Below are positions 16,605 to 24,619 of a DNA stretch of 64,000 nt, piece after piece. The position numbers and the translations under genes are program-made. The notes below the pieces were generated by a model that worked only from the letters and a program-made list of their open reading frames with translations, was not told the DNA's origin and made no database searches. Positions within the stretch are counted from its first letter, which is position 1. Each line of letters opens with the position of its first letter. The stretch is from assembly GCF_003112455.1 (NCBI RefSeq), contig NZ_BDQX01000171.1:89380-153379 (forward strand). Direction: 5' to 3'. Origin of the DNA: Paenibacillus agaridevorans (lineage in GTDB: Bacteria; Bacillota; Bacilli; Paenibacillales; Paenibacillaceae).

Positions 16605-19595
16605 TTACTCCCTTCTATATGGCTCGTCATATGGCGTAATGTGCAAATCGTAGTCAAGCATCCCGAATTCTTTTTGTTTCCTCTCCATCTCTCGCAGCAG
16701 GGAAAGCTGAGCTCTCTCCAGCGCCTCTCTTGGCGGATCGCCGCTAACGATCGTATCGTTCCATGCAAAATCCATCGCTCTTGCCAAGAAGTAATAACCC
16801 GGGACGTACGGAAGATTTTTAACCCACCGGTTTTGCTCATTCAACCTGTTTAGCTCTTCTTCCGTCCATAACAAATTTTGAAGCGCGTTCGAGTTGGCCG
16901 TGTTCCACCGATAGGCGATGCCGGCAAACGACTCGATATCCAATCCGTATTGGACTTGGGCTTCGTCAGAAGTCCACCACTCCAGAAACTTCCAGGCCTC
17001 TTCTTTTTTGTCGCTGGCCTCCATCATAAACGCCGAGGTCGTTAACTGGGACGCCCAACGCTCTACCGTTCCGTCGTCCTGCCGCACGCCTGGCAAAGGC
17101 AGCATGCCCCAACGGCCGGTTAACTCCGGTGCCGCAGTCATCAACTGAACATACATCGTAAGATCGCCTACACCGACCGGTATGTCACCATCACGGAAGT
17201 GGTTAAAAAATACAGGTACATCCTTCGGGAGATTATATTTGCTAAACCACGCCGTCCATTGCTTGAAAGCAGCCAGGCCTTCCTCGCTCGTTAACTGCGG
17301 CTGCATGCCGTCCGCCGTAAAAAACTCGGTTCCTTGCTGATAATACGGCATGACAAAATCCGGCTTGGAAGTAAGAACATTGTCTTGCATCAAAGTGATT
17401 TTGGGGTACATAAAGTTCATGCCGTTCTCCTGAAGCGTCGGCAATATCGCCTCGACGTCTTCCCACGTATTCGGCGGCTCAAGTTTCAGCTGCTCAAAAA
17501 TATCGATTCGATAAAACAGCATGTTGTACATCTGCGTTTCCGGCAAGCCGTATACGCCTCCATCATATTGATACGAGCGCATAAGTCCGGAATTAAATCG
17601 ATTGTTGACGTCGTCGAAGCCCGGATACTTCGACAAGTCTTCTGCCGCTCCGCGCATGGCGAATTCTACAGGCGTTTCCATCGCTATGCCCAATGCCAAA
17701 TCCGGCTGATCGCCTGCCGCAGTGCTCATCATGAGCACGTTCTGATTCGGGATCAGATTAACATTAACCTCAATGCCGGTATTTGGAGTAAACTCGCGCT
17801 CAATCATAACCTCCAGCAAATCCACGTAATCCCTTCCGCGCATGACCCAAATCGTTAGCGCATCCTCATCATTGACCTCATTTGTGTCATACTGCTGAAC
17901 AAACGTCCGCATGAAATTGGAGGCCGTATATTTGATATTGTCCCATGTATTCGGCACCTTTAATTTCGGGTCTGTCCGAGGATTGCGCACGACGATATAA
18001 TCCAACCTGAGCGACTGATTTTCGATCGTTGTGATCCAGGTGTTTATGCTCGTTTTTATTTCTGCAAATGCAGCGATTTGATTTGGTATATTGTCAACGT
18101 CTTCAACAAGCTTTTCAATTCGATTAACCGCCGCATCAAGCGCTGACGACGGATCGGTTGCCGCCTGGTTTAAACCTAGCAAATAGTCTCGAACGCGGCC
18201 TATATCTTGCTGCACCGACCGCAGCTTCGATTCCATCTCCGGATCATACCTCGTTACTTCCCAGACCCGTGCCGTATCGAGATTCTGATCCGCCCCGAAT
18301 CCGTAATTTCCCGAGATCAGACGTATATCTCGCTCTATCGCAGTCAGACTTGCATTAATCTCGCCAAGCGCTGCCACGACCGGATAGATGGGAGAGTTAT
18401 CCGCAATCATCGACAAACGATGTTTTCCTTCCGTTAAGTAGAATAAATAAGGTTCTTCGTTTTCGTCCGCAAGCGATTTAATCTCGTAGGCTCGATTTGG
18501 ACGGAACGGGTAGTGCAGCAATTCCTGGAAAGGCACCTTCCCGTCGATCATAATCGTTCGGTACACGACGGCGTCCCCGACATAACCTTGAAAATACTTC
18601 AGATCGATTGCATAATGACCCGATTCGGGCACCGATATTTCCCATTCCAGTTCGTCGCCTGCCGTTTTCCAGGTCTCTCCGCCAACTCCGTTATAAATAA
18701 GCTTTCCTTTTGGATCCGGTGAAGTAAAGGATTGCGAAACGCTTAGTGTTCGGACGTTTACCGCCGATTTCCGATTAAATCGCTCCGCTTCGAACATCTG
18801 AAACCACTTATCGGATTCTGTTAGGGGAGGTCCTTCGCTGATATACGACTCATAGGAAGGTATTTCTTCCGGCGTTGTTAATGTAAGCGAATACAAGGAC
18901 ACCGTTCCGGCTACACCGACCATGCGAATCGTATGCTCTCCTTTGGTCAGCGCAAAACGCAGCGGTTCAGAGGATACCGAATAGTCCGTTGCTTTCCCGG
19001 CGTTCCAGCCCATCAGCTCCTCGGATACCGGGCGAATTTCATTGCCGATCGAGTTTCGTTCATAGGGAAACTGTCCATCCTTCCAGTAGCGGGACAATCC
19101 GATACTCTTTGCTTCAAGAAATGGATATGTACCGTCTATCTGGATCCCGCGAATGATCCGCGCGAAACTTTCGTCGGTCGGCGCATAATCAATGACAAGA
19201 TTATATAAACCGTCCTGAGGGACATCCACGATCCATTCGATCCAGCCTTTCCCATTACGCCAATCGATTACGTTCGCGAGCTTCTCGTCGTCCCTGCGCC
19301 GCGAAAGCTTTGCCTCCTCCGATGATGAGCTGAATTCGGTCGCCAGCACGGTTATACTTGCATGGTTAGACGGCTGCTGCGACTTATAGGTGTCGCTGAG
19401 CAATTGTTGGACATAAGGTACCAGCCCCTGATCGCCTTGCACCGCTCCTTTACTCGTCAATTGAATCTCTTCCTCCGAAAGCACGGGATATACTTCCGGC
19501 TTCCCCTCCAACGCACGCCATGCGATGAATAATAGAATACATAGAGCGATAACTGCGATCATGACGATCCTGCGCGGCAAACCCCGGACCCTCAT
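16605..19595 (-). CDS. Giant membrane-anchored solute-binding protein with sugar-binding-like modules
   Basis: A 996-residue protein, about twice the usual size of a sugar-binding protein. A membrane segment at residues 11-27 with no usable lipobox (ALCIL) suggests a TM anchor rather than a lipid anchor. Residues about 85-235 and 265-410 look like two beta-sandwich modules of carbohydrate-binding type (EWIVDVPQDGLYNLVIDY; ELEWEISVPESGHYAIDLKY; each with a GEHTIRM/GKHRLSM strand). Residues about 415-540 are helical. Residues about 570-960 are a family 1 binding domain (GVYGLPETQMYNMLFYRIDI, WEDVEAILPTLQENG). The ATG overlaps the ATPase stop (ATGA), with GGGGGA upstream. It is probably the primary receptor of the first permease pair; the extra modules may hold a large glycan at the surface. 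Confidence 0.85.
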   Translation of the reverse strand: MRVRGLPRRIVMIAVIALCILLFIAWRALEGKPEVYPVLSEEEIQLTSKGAVQGDQGLVPYVQQLLSDTYKSQQPSNHASITVLATEFSSSSEEAKLSRRRDDEKLANVIDWRNGKGWIEWIVDVPQDGLYNLVIDYAPTDESFARIIRGIQIDGTYPFLEAKSIGLSRYWKDGQFPYERNSIGNEIRPVSEELMGWNAGKATDYSVSSEPLRFALTKGEHTIRMVGVAGTVSLYSLTLTTPEEIPSYESYISEGPPLTESDKWFQMFEAERFNRKSAVNVRTLSVSQSFTSPDPKGKLIYNGVGGETWKTAGDELEWEISVPESGHYAIDLKYFQGYVGDAVVYRTIMIDGKVPFQELLHYPFRPNRAYEIKSLADENEEPYLFYLTEGKHRLSMIADNSPIYPVVAALGEINASLTAIERDIRLISGNYGFGADQNLDTARVWEVTRYDPEMESKLRSVQQDIGRVRDYLLGLNQAATDPSSALDAAVNRIEKLVEDVDNIPNQIAAFAEIKTSINTWITTIENQSLRLDYIVVRNPRTDPKLKVPNTWDNIKYTASNFMRTFVQQYDTNEVNDEDALTIWVMRGRDYVDLLEVMIEREFTPNTGIEVNVNLIPNQNVLMMSTAAGDQPDLALGIAMETPVEFAMRGAAEDLSKYPGFDDVNNRFNSGLMRSYQYDGGVYGLPETQMYNMLFYRIDIFEQLKLEPPNTWEDVEAILPTLQENGMNFMYPKITLMQDNVLTSKPDFVMPYYQQGTEFFTADGMQPQLTSEEGLAAFKQWTAWFSKYNLPKDVPVFFNHFRDGDIPVGVGDLTMYVQLMTAAPELTGRWGMLPLPGVRQDDGTVERWASQLTTSAFMMEASDKKEEAWKFLEWWTSDEAQVQYGLDIESFAGIAYRWNTANSNALQNLLWTEEELNRLNEQNRWVKNLPYVPGYYFLARAMDFAWNDTIVSGDPPREALERAQLSLLREMERKQKEFGMLDYDLHITPYDEPYRRE

Positions 19596-20722
19596 GCATA
19601 TTCCCCCTTCGCCGTGAGCGACACTCCGCTTTCCTGATCAAAGAAATGAGCTTTGTCCATACGCAGCACAATGGTAATTGCATCTCCCGCTTGAACGGCT
19701 GTATGCGCTTCCGTGCGAACAATCAACGTATCCTTTCCGAACGATGTATATAAGAACGTATTAGAACCCATTGGCTCGCGCATATCGACAACTGCGGACA
19801 CTTTCCAATCCGAATAGCTTTCTAGCGCCCAATCTTCGCATAAAATGTATTCCGGTCGAATTCCCATCACAATCTGGCGCAGGTTTGCCTTTGCCGACCG
19901 AATATGAGGGTAATAAAATGGTGGAATTTTTAATCTAACCCGCTTGGAATCGAAATAATACTCATCATCGATGGACACGATCGATCCATTCATAAAATTC
20001 ATCTGCGGCGTTCCAATAAACCCGGCAACAAATAAGTTATTCGGATAGTCATACAGCGTCTGCGGGGCGGCAACCTGTTGGATCTTTCCATCCTTCATCA
20101 CGACGATTCGGGTTCCCATGGTCATCGCTTCCGTCTGGTCATGCGTAACGTATACCATCGTCGTTTTTAATTGATTGTGCAGCTTGCTTATTTCCATCCG
20201 TGTCTGTGTCCGCAACTTGGCATCCAGATTCGACAAAGGCTCATCCATTAGAAAGACTTGAGGTTCGCGAACAAGAGCGCGTCCCAGTGCAACGCGTTGC
20301 TTCTGGCCACCGGATAATTGGCTTGGTTTCTTTGTTAGAAAGTGCGAAATTTCCAGCATCTTGGCTGCCCGATTTACACGCAGATCAATATCGCTCTTCG
20401 CCACTTTATGAAGCTGCAAGCCAAGCGCCATATTCTCGTACACGGACAAGTTTGGATAAAGGGCATAGTTCTGAAACACCATGGCAATATCTCGATTTTT
20501 GGGAGAAACATAATTCATATATTTATCATCTATATAGATATCGCCCTGGGAAACCTCCTCCAAGCCGGCAAGCATTCGCAGAGTGGTAGACTTGCCGCAG
20601 CCAGAAGGACCGACCATGACCAGGAACTCTCCGTCAGCCACCTCCAAATGAAAATCGTTGACCGATGGTTCCGGCTCCCCCTTGTAGTATTTGTAAACAT
20701 GATTAAAGGTTACGCTCCCCAT
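19592..20722 (-). CDS. ABC transporter ATPase, MsmX/UgpC-like
   Basis: A 376-residue cytoplasmic ATPase of the sugar-importer type. Walker A is GPSGCGKST (38-46), the Q-loop is MVFQNYALYP (Q84), the signature is LSGGQ (136-140), Walker B is VFLMDE (156-161), and the H-loop is H194. The C-terminal TOBE/regulatory domain (from about 235, with VMGIRPEYI) is present, so full length. It is the first gene of an eight-gene minus-strand operon; GGGGTGA lies 6 nt before the ATG. Gram-positive sugar operons commonly share one unlinked ATPase (MsmX), so an operon-owned ATPase serving two linked permease pairs is notable. Transcription probably starts near 20773, with an IclR-type site just downstream. 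Confidence 0.95.
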   Translation of the reverse strand: MGSVTFNHVYKYYKGEPEPSVNDFHLEVADGEFLVMVGPSGCGKSTTLRMLAGLEEVSQGDIYIDDKYMNYVSPKNRDIAMVFQNYALYPNLSVYENMALGLQLHKVAKSDIDLRVNRAAKMLEISHFLTKKPSQLSGGQKQRVALGRALVREPQVFLMDEPLSNLDAKLRTQTRMEISKLHNQLKTTMVYVTHDQTEAMTMGTRIVVMKDGKIQQVAAPQTLYDYPNNLFVAGFIGTPQMNFMNGSIVSIDDEYYFDSKRVRLKIPPFYYPHIRSAKANLRQIVMGIRPEYILCEDWALESYSDWKVSAVVDMREPMGSNTFLYTSFGKDTLIVRTEAHTAVQAGDAITIVLRMDKAHFFDQESGVSLTAKGEYA

Positions 20723-20749
20723 ACTAGGTCACCCCCCAATTTCTAATTT

Positions 20750-20764
20750 ATGAAACTTTTTCAA
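20750..20764 (-). promoter_or_regulatory. Putative IclR operator in the ATPase operon leader
   Basis: ATGAAACTTTTTCAA holds the ATGAA-N5-TTC pattern (GAAA-N3-TTTC). It lies between the predicted minus-strand promoter (20780-20808) and the ATPase start at 20722, the expected place for a repressor. The wider context is also symmetric (ATTTATG ... CATAAAT). Confidence 0.5.
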
Positions 20765-20779
20765 ATACATAAATCAATA

Positions 20780-20808
20780 ATAACAAATGGCTTTCATCTC
20801 GTAAACAA
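20780..20808 (-). promoter_or_regulatory. Probable promoter of the eight-gene transport operon
   Basis: Read on the minus strand: -35 TTGTTT (20808-20803), 17-bp spacer, -10 TGTTAT (20785-20780). Both boxes are imperfect (four of six each), as expected for a regulated promoter. It is one half of the divergent 20723-21157 region; the rest of that region holds the plus-strand promoter and a long structured leader. Confidence 0.45.
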
Positions 20809-20864
20809 TAATTTTGCTCTTTGTTTGATCATCGGTGCACTCGATCCAATCAACAATTACGTTT

Positions 20865-20877
20865 ATGAATAAAATTC
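20865..20877 (+). promoter_or_regulatory. Putative IclR operator upstream of the binding-protein promoter
   Basis: ATGAATAAAATTC fits ATGAA-N5-TTC. It ends one base before the -35 box of the plus-strand promoter and is 19 bp (about two helical turns) from the next site, so two dimers could bind side by side. Confidence 0.45.
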
Positions 20878-20878
20878 C

Positions 20879-20906
20879 TTGACATGAAATAGGTTCATGT
20901 TAAAAT
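20879..20906 (+). promoter_or_regulatory. SigA-type promoter with operator in the spacer
   Basis: -35 TTGACA (20879-20884), 16-bp spacer, -10 TAAAAT (20901-20906). The spacer holds the perfect inverted repeat ACATGAA-N5-TTCATGT (20882-20900), again ATGAA-N5-TTC. A bound regulator here would block RNA polymerase directly. It drives the binding protein at 21158 with a predicted leader of about 245 nt. Confidence 0.7.
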
Positions 20907-21026
20907 CAAAACATAAACGGCTTCCAAACTTTTCTTAATCGGGAGACGTAAGCGTTATCATGAGAAAACCTCTATCGAAGTCATTCGAAGATGGGCGACC
21001 GCGTTCAGAGGAAGGTTTTATCGCCA

Positions 21027-21073
21027 AATAGAATTTGTACTTCCGATATCTCGGAAAACTTATAAATTCTATT
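21027..21073 (+). other. Strong nested hairpin in the 5' leader of the binding-protein gene
   Basis: Outer stem AATAGAATTT/AAATTCTATT (21027-21036, 21064-21073, 10 bp perfect) encloses TTCCGA-TATC-TCGGAA (21041-21056). No T-run follows, so it is not an ordinary terminator. It matches no riboswitch class I recognise. It may stabilise the mRNA, act as an attenuator with upstream sequences, or be a DNA operator (the inner 16 bp is a perfect inverted repeat). Confidence 0.55.
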
Positions 21074-21157
21074 GTGGTAAAAAGGGGGGAGACTGCAAGC
21101 TACTTCTAGAAGCGGCAGCAGTGTCAGTTTGGCAATAAAAAAATGGAGGCGATGTCA

Positions 21158-22531
21158 ATGAAAGCATTTTGGAAGCAGTTGCGCAACAGAAACACCCTGC
21201 TTGGACTATCATTAATCATCCTCATACTTCCAATTTTAGCAGCTTGCTCAAAAAACGGAAGCAACAATCCTGCTCCAACCGCGACCGCAACGCAAACTGC
21301 ACAATCAACCGAGCAAACAACAACGCCAACGCCAGAGACGCCAAAGGATCCCGTAACCTTAACGATGATGGGCTGGAATATCGGCACCTTCGGGCCTGTC
21401 ATTGAAAAGTTCGAGGAAATGTATCCATGGATCACGATTGAAACGACAAACAAGATCAACGGCTATATTATCAAAAACGTTATAGCTGGCGAGAAGGTTG
21501 ATCTTATCCTTGTCGACAACGGTTTGTCCGAATGGATGGCCGGCGATCTGCTGGTCGATATGAAACCATTTGTAGAGAAGGATCAACGCATTCAAAGCGC
21601 AAAGACAGTAGACAATTTGCTGAAATCATTCGAAACCGGCGGCAAGCAGTATGCCATGCCTTATTCCGATATTCCGATGTGGATTGTTGTTAACAAAGAG
21701 CTGATGACGAAATACGGCATTACGATGCCAAGCAATGACTGGACTTATGACGAATTTCTCGAAGTGGCTAAACAAGCTACGAATTCCGCCAATGGCGACT
21801 GGGGCGGGCATGGACTTCAGCAATTGGCCGAATTCAGGGCGATGGCTAACGGCAATGCCGCCGGCTGGCGTTATATGAATGAAGATTCTACTCAGAGCGT
21901 GGCTCATACGCCGGGCGTGATGGCGGACCTGCAATGGATTCAAGAGCTGACAACCAAGTGGCATATCCAGCCAAATGCCGAAGAAATGGCTTCGCTTGGC
22001 ATATCAGCAAATCCGGCAGAAGCGTTCTTGAACGGCAATATTCTGTTTTTTGTCGGCGCGGATTGGGAGCTGGAAGGTTTGAAGCAAGCTTCCTTCGAAT
22101 GGGATGTGCTTCCAATGCCGAAAGGTACGGTGAAGCAAGCTACCGTTCATCAATCCGGTTCGATCTCGATTCCATCAAACTCCGAGCATATCGAGGAAGC
22201 TTTCCTGTTTATCAGCTTCTTGTTTGATATTGAAGCCCAGAAAAAATTTATCGAAACGGGTTCCGCCGCTTTCGTAAAAGACCCCGCACTCGATAATTAT
22301 TATGATGAAGTGCCAATCTGGCAGGGCAAAAATGTTGAAGCGATTAAACTGTCCGCGGATATGTGCTGCTTCTCCAGCGATCCGAATACGGTAGATCTCG
22401 GCTCGCTGGCCGGAATCAATAACGAAATCTCCACCATGCTGTTAAATGGCGGCAATTTGAGTGAATTGATACCTAAGATCGAGGCCTATAATACAAAAGC
22501 AATTGAAACCCGCGGAAGACTAGCCTGGTAA
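21158..22531 (+). CDS. Solute-binding lipoprotein divergent from the transport operon
   Basis: A 457-residue binding protein. The ATG at 21158 (MKAFWKQL) has GGAGG 8 nt upstream; the in-frame ATG at 21143 precedes that site and is rejected. The signal peptide ends in lipobox ILAAC, followed by a Thr/Ala/Pro-rich linker of about 30 residues. The mature part is a family 1 sugar-binding fold (MMGWNIGTFGPVIEKFEEMYP, NGNILFFVGADWELEGLKQ, SGSISIPSNSEHIEEAFLFI). It is expressed from its own IclR-site promoter, divergent from the operon that encodes one ATPase and two permease pairs. It probably feeds the second permease pair, whose operon lacks a nearby second binding protein. A conserved stem-loop follows its stop codon. 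Confidence 0.92.
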   Translation: MKAFWKQLRNRNTLLGLSLIILILPILAACSKNGSNNPAPTATATQTAQSTEQTTTPTPETPKDPVTLTMMGWNIGTFGPVIEKFEEMYPWITIETTNKINGYIIKNVIAGEKVDLILVDNGLSEWMAGDLLVDMKPFVEKDQRIQSAKTVDNLLKSFETGGKQYAMPYSDIPMWIVVNKELMTKYGITMPSNDWTYDEFLEVAKQATNSANGDWGGHGLQQLAEFRAMANGNAAGWRYMNEDSTQSVAHTPGVMADLQWIQELTTKWHIQPNAEEMASLGISANPAEAFLNGNILFFVGADWELEGLKQASFEWDVLPMPKGTVKQATVHQSGSISIPSNSEHIEEAFLFISFLFDIEAQKKFIETGSAAFVKDPALDNYYDEVPIWQGKNVEAIKLSADMCCFSSDPNTVDLGSLAGINNEISTMLLNGGNLSELIPKIEAYNTKAIETRGRLAW

Positions 22532-22549
22532 ACGATGACGGAGATGCCT

Positions 22550-22583
22550 GTGAGGCTGACAGAGCTTAACTCTTCAGCCTCAC
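22550..22583 (+). other. Stem-loop between binding-protein and RidA genes
   Basis: Perfect 10-bp stem GTGAGGCTGA/TCAGCCTCAC (22550-22559, 22574-22583), with an extra AGAG/CTCT pairing in the loop. No T-run follows. A partial terminator or RNA stabiliser that lowers RidA expression relative to the binding protein is the likely role. Confidence 0.65.
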
Positions 22584-22625
22584 CCTGACTGTAAAGACTG
22601 GCGAACGGCAGAGAGGAACATAACA

Positions 22626-23012
22626 TTGAACATAAAGAGACAAAGCTATGGAACGGAAGAGATCCCCTTTTCGCCATTCTCCGAGTCGGATTCTCATCTA
22701 TTTGTATCCGGACAAGGCGGAAACGACCCGTTAACAGGCGAAATCAAAATCGGCGACCTTGAAAGCCAAACCATCAATACGGTAAAAAATATCGAGATCA
22801 TTCTTGGGCAGCGTGGTTTAACGCTGAAGGATGTGGTGAAGGTCAATATATTCTTGACTAATCGCCAGCATTACGAACAATTTAATCAAATATACTCGCT
22901 TCTATTTTCACGACCCTATCCTGCGCGCACGCTCGTCTATTGCGACTTGAATTTTGATCTGCTTGTCGAGATTGATGTGATAGCCAAGCTCAAACCTTAT
23001 GAGAAGATGTAA
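22626..23012 (+). CDS. RidA (YjgF/YER057c/UK114) family protein
   Basis: A 128-residue RidA-type protein starting at TTG 22626, with AGAGG 9 nt upstream. The N-terminus IKRQSYGTEEIPFSP and FVSGQGG are the expected start, and no in-frame ATG precedes them. The active-site Arg is R101 (YPARTLVY) and the conserved Glu is E115 (LVEIDVIA). RidA proteins hydrolyse reactive enamines/imines released by PLP enzymes; other subfamilies act on different C-N compounds. The usual Leu-Pro after the Arg strand is replaced by Leu-Asn, so it may belong to a non-RidA Rid subfamily. It is co-transcribed with the binding protein, hinting that the imported compound or its breakdown yields an amino sugar or reactive imine. 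That link is inference. Confidence 0.9.
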   Translation: MNIKRQSYGTEEIPFSPFSESDSHLFVSGQGGNDPLTGEIKIGDLESQTINTVKNIEIILGQRGLTLKDVVKVNIFLTNRQHYEQFNQIYSLLFSRPYPARTLVYCDLNFDLLVEIDVIAKLKPYEKM

Positions 23013-23046
23013 TCCCGTTCCCCGAATTCGTAATCACTTCCGTCCT

Positions 23047-23084
23047 ATGACCGTCGAAACTCCAAAGGGAGCCGCGACGGTCAT
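23047..23084. terminator. Hairpin between convergent RidA and creatininase-like genes
   Basis: Perfect 10-bp stem ATGACCGTCG/CGACGGTCAT (23047-23056, 23075-23084) with inner CTCC/GGAG pairing. It lies between two convergent stop codons. The T-run is poor on both strands, so efficiency is uncertain, but position and stem strength fit a shared terminator. Confidence 0.65.
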
Positions 23085-23086
23085 TA

Positions 23087-23851
23087 TCATTCCATAGATT
23101 TAATCGTGCGAATCAACCATAACGAAACGCTGTCAATAATGGCATCGAGGTAAATCCTCCCCTTTTCTTCGGTTGCGTGTACGGCTGCATCGGTATAACC
23201 ATCAACGCCTGTCAGCTCTTGATGTCTGCCTATAAACGCGCCAGGGGGACCTGAGTTGATCCATGGCCGGCCAATATGCTCTGATGCGATGCAATCCGTG
23301 CGCACCAAGTCCGGTCTGATTGCCATCACAGCCGAAGTCTCGAACCCTCCGGCATGACCGGGCACCATGCCGACTTCGCTTGCATTTACAGCCTGAAGCG
23401 CTTCACGCGCCACGCTCCAATAGGAAGCCGAAGCTGTCCAGATGGGATATTGCACGGCAAGATCATTGGCGGTTTGATGCATAATCGGCTCGTTTCCTCC
23501 ATGCCCGTTTAGAAATATAATTTTGCTGAAGCCGTCTTTTACAAGACTTTCCCCAATATCACGCAGGACATGCATATACGTCGTTGATGTAAAAGACAGA
23601 GTGCCGCCAAATGCCAGATGATGCTGGGAGCAGCCGATCGGAAGTAGCGGAGCCAGAAGAAGCGGTACGGCGTTTAATGCTTGCTCCGCCGCTTTTACCG
23701 CGATATAATCGCCAATTATGCTGTCCGTAAATACCGGGAGATGCGGACCATGCTGCTCCGTAGCGGCAAGAGGGATGACGACCGCATAACCTTGCCGCGC
23801 CATCGTTGTGATTTCTTCGCGCGTATAATCGCTAAACGATACTCGTTTCAT
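23087..23851 (-). CDS. Creatininase-family metal amidohydrolase
   Basis: A 254-residue creatininase/MftE-type hydrolase. Metal-binding and catalytic motifs are complete: E32 and H34 in TEQHGPHLP, D43, H117 in LNGHGGNEP, and H166 with E171 in GHAGGFETS. Family members open cyclic amides or act on formamide and peptide-like substrates. There is no signal peptide. It is the last gene of a six-gene minus-strand operon and overlaps the SDR gene stop by 4 nt (ATGA), so the two are coupled. Its partners (two oxidoreductases, a GDPD-like enzyme) suggest it cleaves an amide or lactam-like intermediate in an unknown degradation route. Confidence 0.9.
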   Translation of the reverse strand: MKRVSFSDYTREEITTMARQGYAVVIPLAATEQHGPHLPVFTDSIIGDYIAVKAAEQALNAVPLLLAPLLPIGCSQHHLAFGGTLSFTSTTYMHVLRDIGESLVKDGFSKIIFLNGHGGNEPIMHQTANDLAVQYPIWTASASYWSVAREALQAVNASEVGMVPGHAGGFETSAVMAIRPDLVRTDCIASEHIGRPWINSGPPGAFIGRHQELTGVDGYTDAAVHATEEKGRIYLDAIIDSVSLWLIRTIKSME

Positions 23852-24600
23852 TGATGGAACCCCCCGTCTACCGCATACAGAGAGCCTGTTACGTAAGAGG
23901 CGGCGTCAGACAGCAGGAAGGCGGCAACCTCGTTTACCTCGTCCGCTCTGGCGCTTCGGCCGAGCCAGACATTGCGGACAATCGCCTCCTTCTCCTTCTC
24001 CGATTGTCTGGCCAGCCCTTCGTCCGAACTGAAGTCGCCGGGAACAAGCACGTTGGCCCTAATGCCGTCACGCGCATAATCTTGTGCCAGCACGCGAGTG
24101 AAATGATTGAGGCCCGCCTTGGCCGTTCCGTAAGGGGAGCATTCCGGCGACGGAATTTGTCCCAAAATGGAAGAGGTGTTGACGATCGAGCCGCCGCCGG
24201 ACCTTATCATTAACGGCAGCCCGTACTTGCTTACCAGGAACGTACTTGTCATGGTTCCTCTTATCGTGTCCTCCCATTCCTGCAGCGACAACTCGGTCGC
24301 GCGCTTCCATACACTCGTATATACATTATGATAAATGCCATCCAGCCTGCCGAAACACCGCTCAAGCTCGGCGAACATACCGATCATCTGATCCTCCGAG
24401 CTAGCATCCGCCTGGTGAAATACGATTCGTTGAACGCCATATTCATCGCGAATCCGCTCCATCTCGGGAAACTGGGTAATTGGCGTTCGATCACAGCAGA
24501 ACAAAACTGCCCCCCGCTCCAGAAACATCGATATTGCCGATCGCCCCAATGCGCCCAAGCTCCCGGTTATCAGCACGACTTTATTTTGCAATGTTGTCAT
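23848..24600 (-). CDS. Short-chain dehydrogenase/reductase
   Basis: A 250-residue classical SDR. The ATG at 24600 (MTTLQNKVVLITG) is taken rather than the longer start at 24657, which would overlap the previous gene and add non-family sequence. The nucleotide-binding motif is TGSLGALG (12-19), the catalytic Ser is in NTSSILG (143-144), and Y157 with K161 form YxxxK. The tail shows IRANVLVPG and the C-terminal YVTGSLYAVDGG. The dinucleotide preference is not clear. It is in the middle of the six-gene operon, 19 nt after the FAD oxidoreductase and overlapping the creatininase-like gene. Oxidation or reduction of a sugar- or polyol-like alcohol is the likely role. Confidence 0.92.
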   Translation of the reverse strand: MTTLQNKVVLITGSLGALGRSAISMFLERGAVLFCCDRTPITQFPEMERIRDEYGVQRIVFHQADASSEDQMIGMFAELERCFGRLDGIYHNVYTSVWKRATELSLQEWEDTIRGTMTSTFLVSKYGLPLMIRSGGGSIVNTSSILGQIPSPECSPYGTAKAGLNHFTRVLAQDYARDGIRANVLVPGDFSSDEGLARQSEKEKEAIVRNVWLGRSARADEVNEVAAFLLSDAASYVTGSLYAVDGGFHQ

Positions 24601-24619
24601 AGAGTACTCACCGCTTTCG

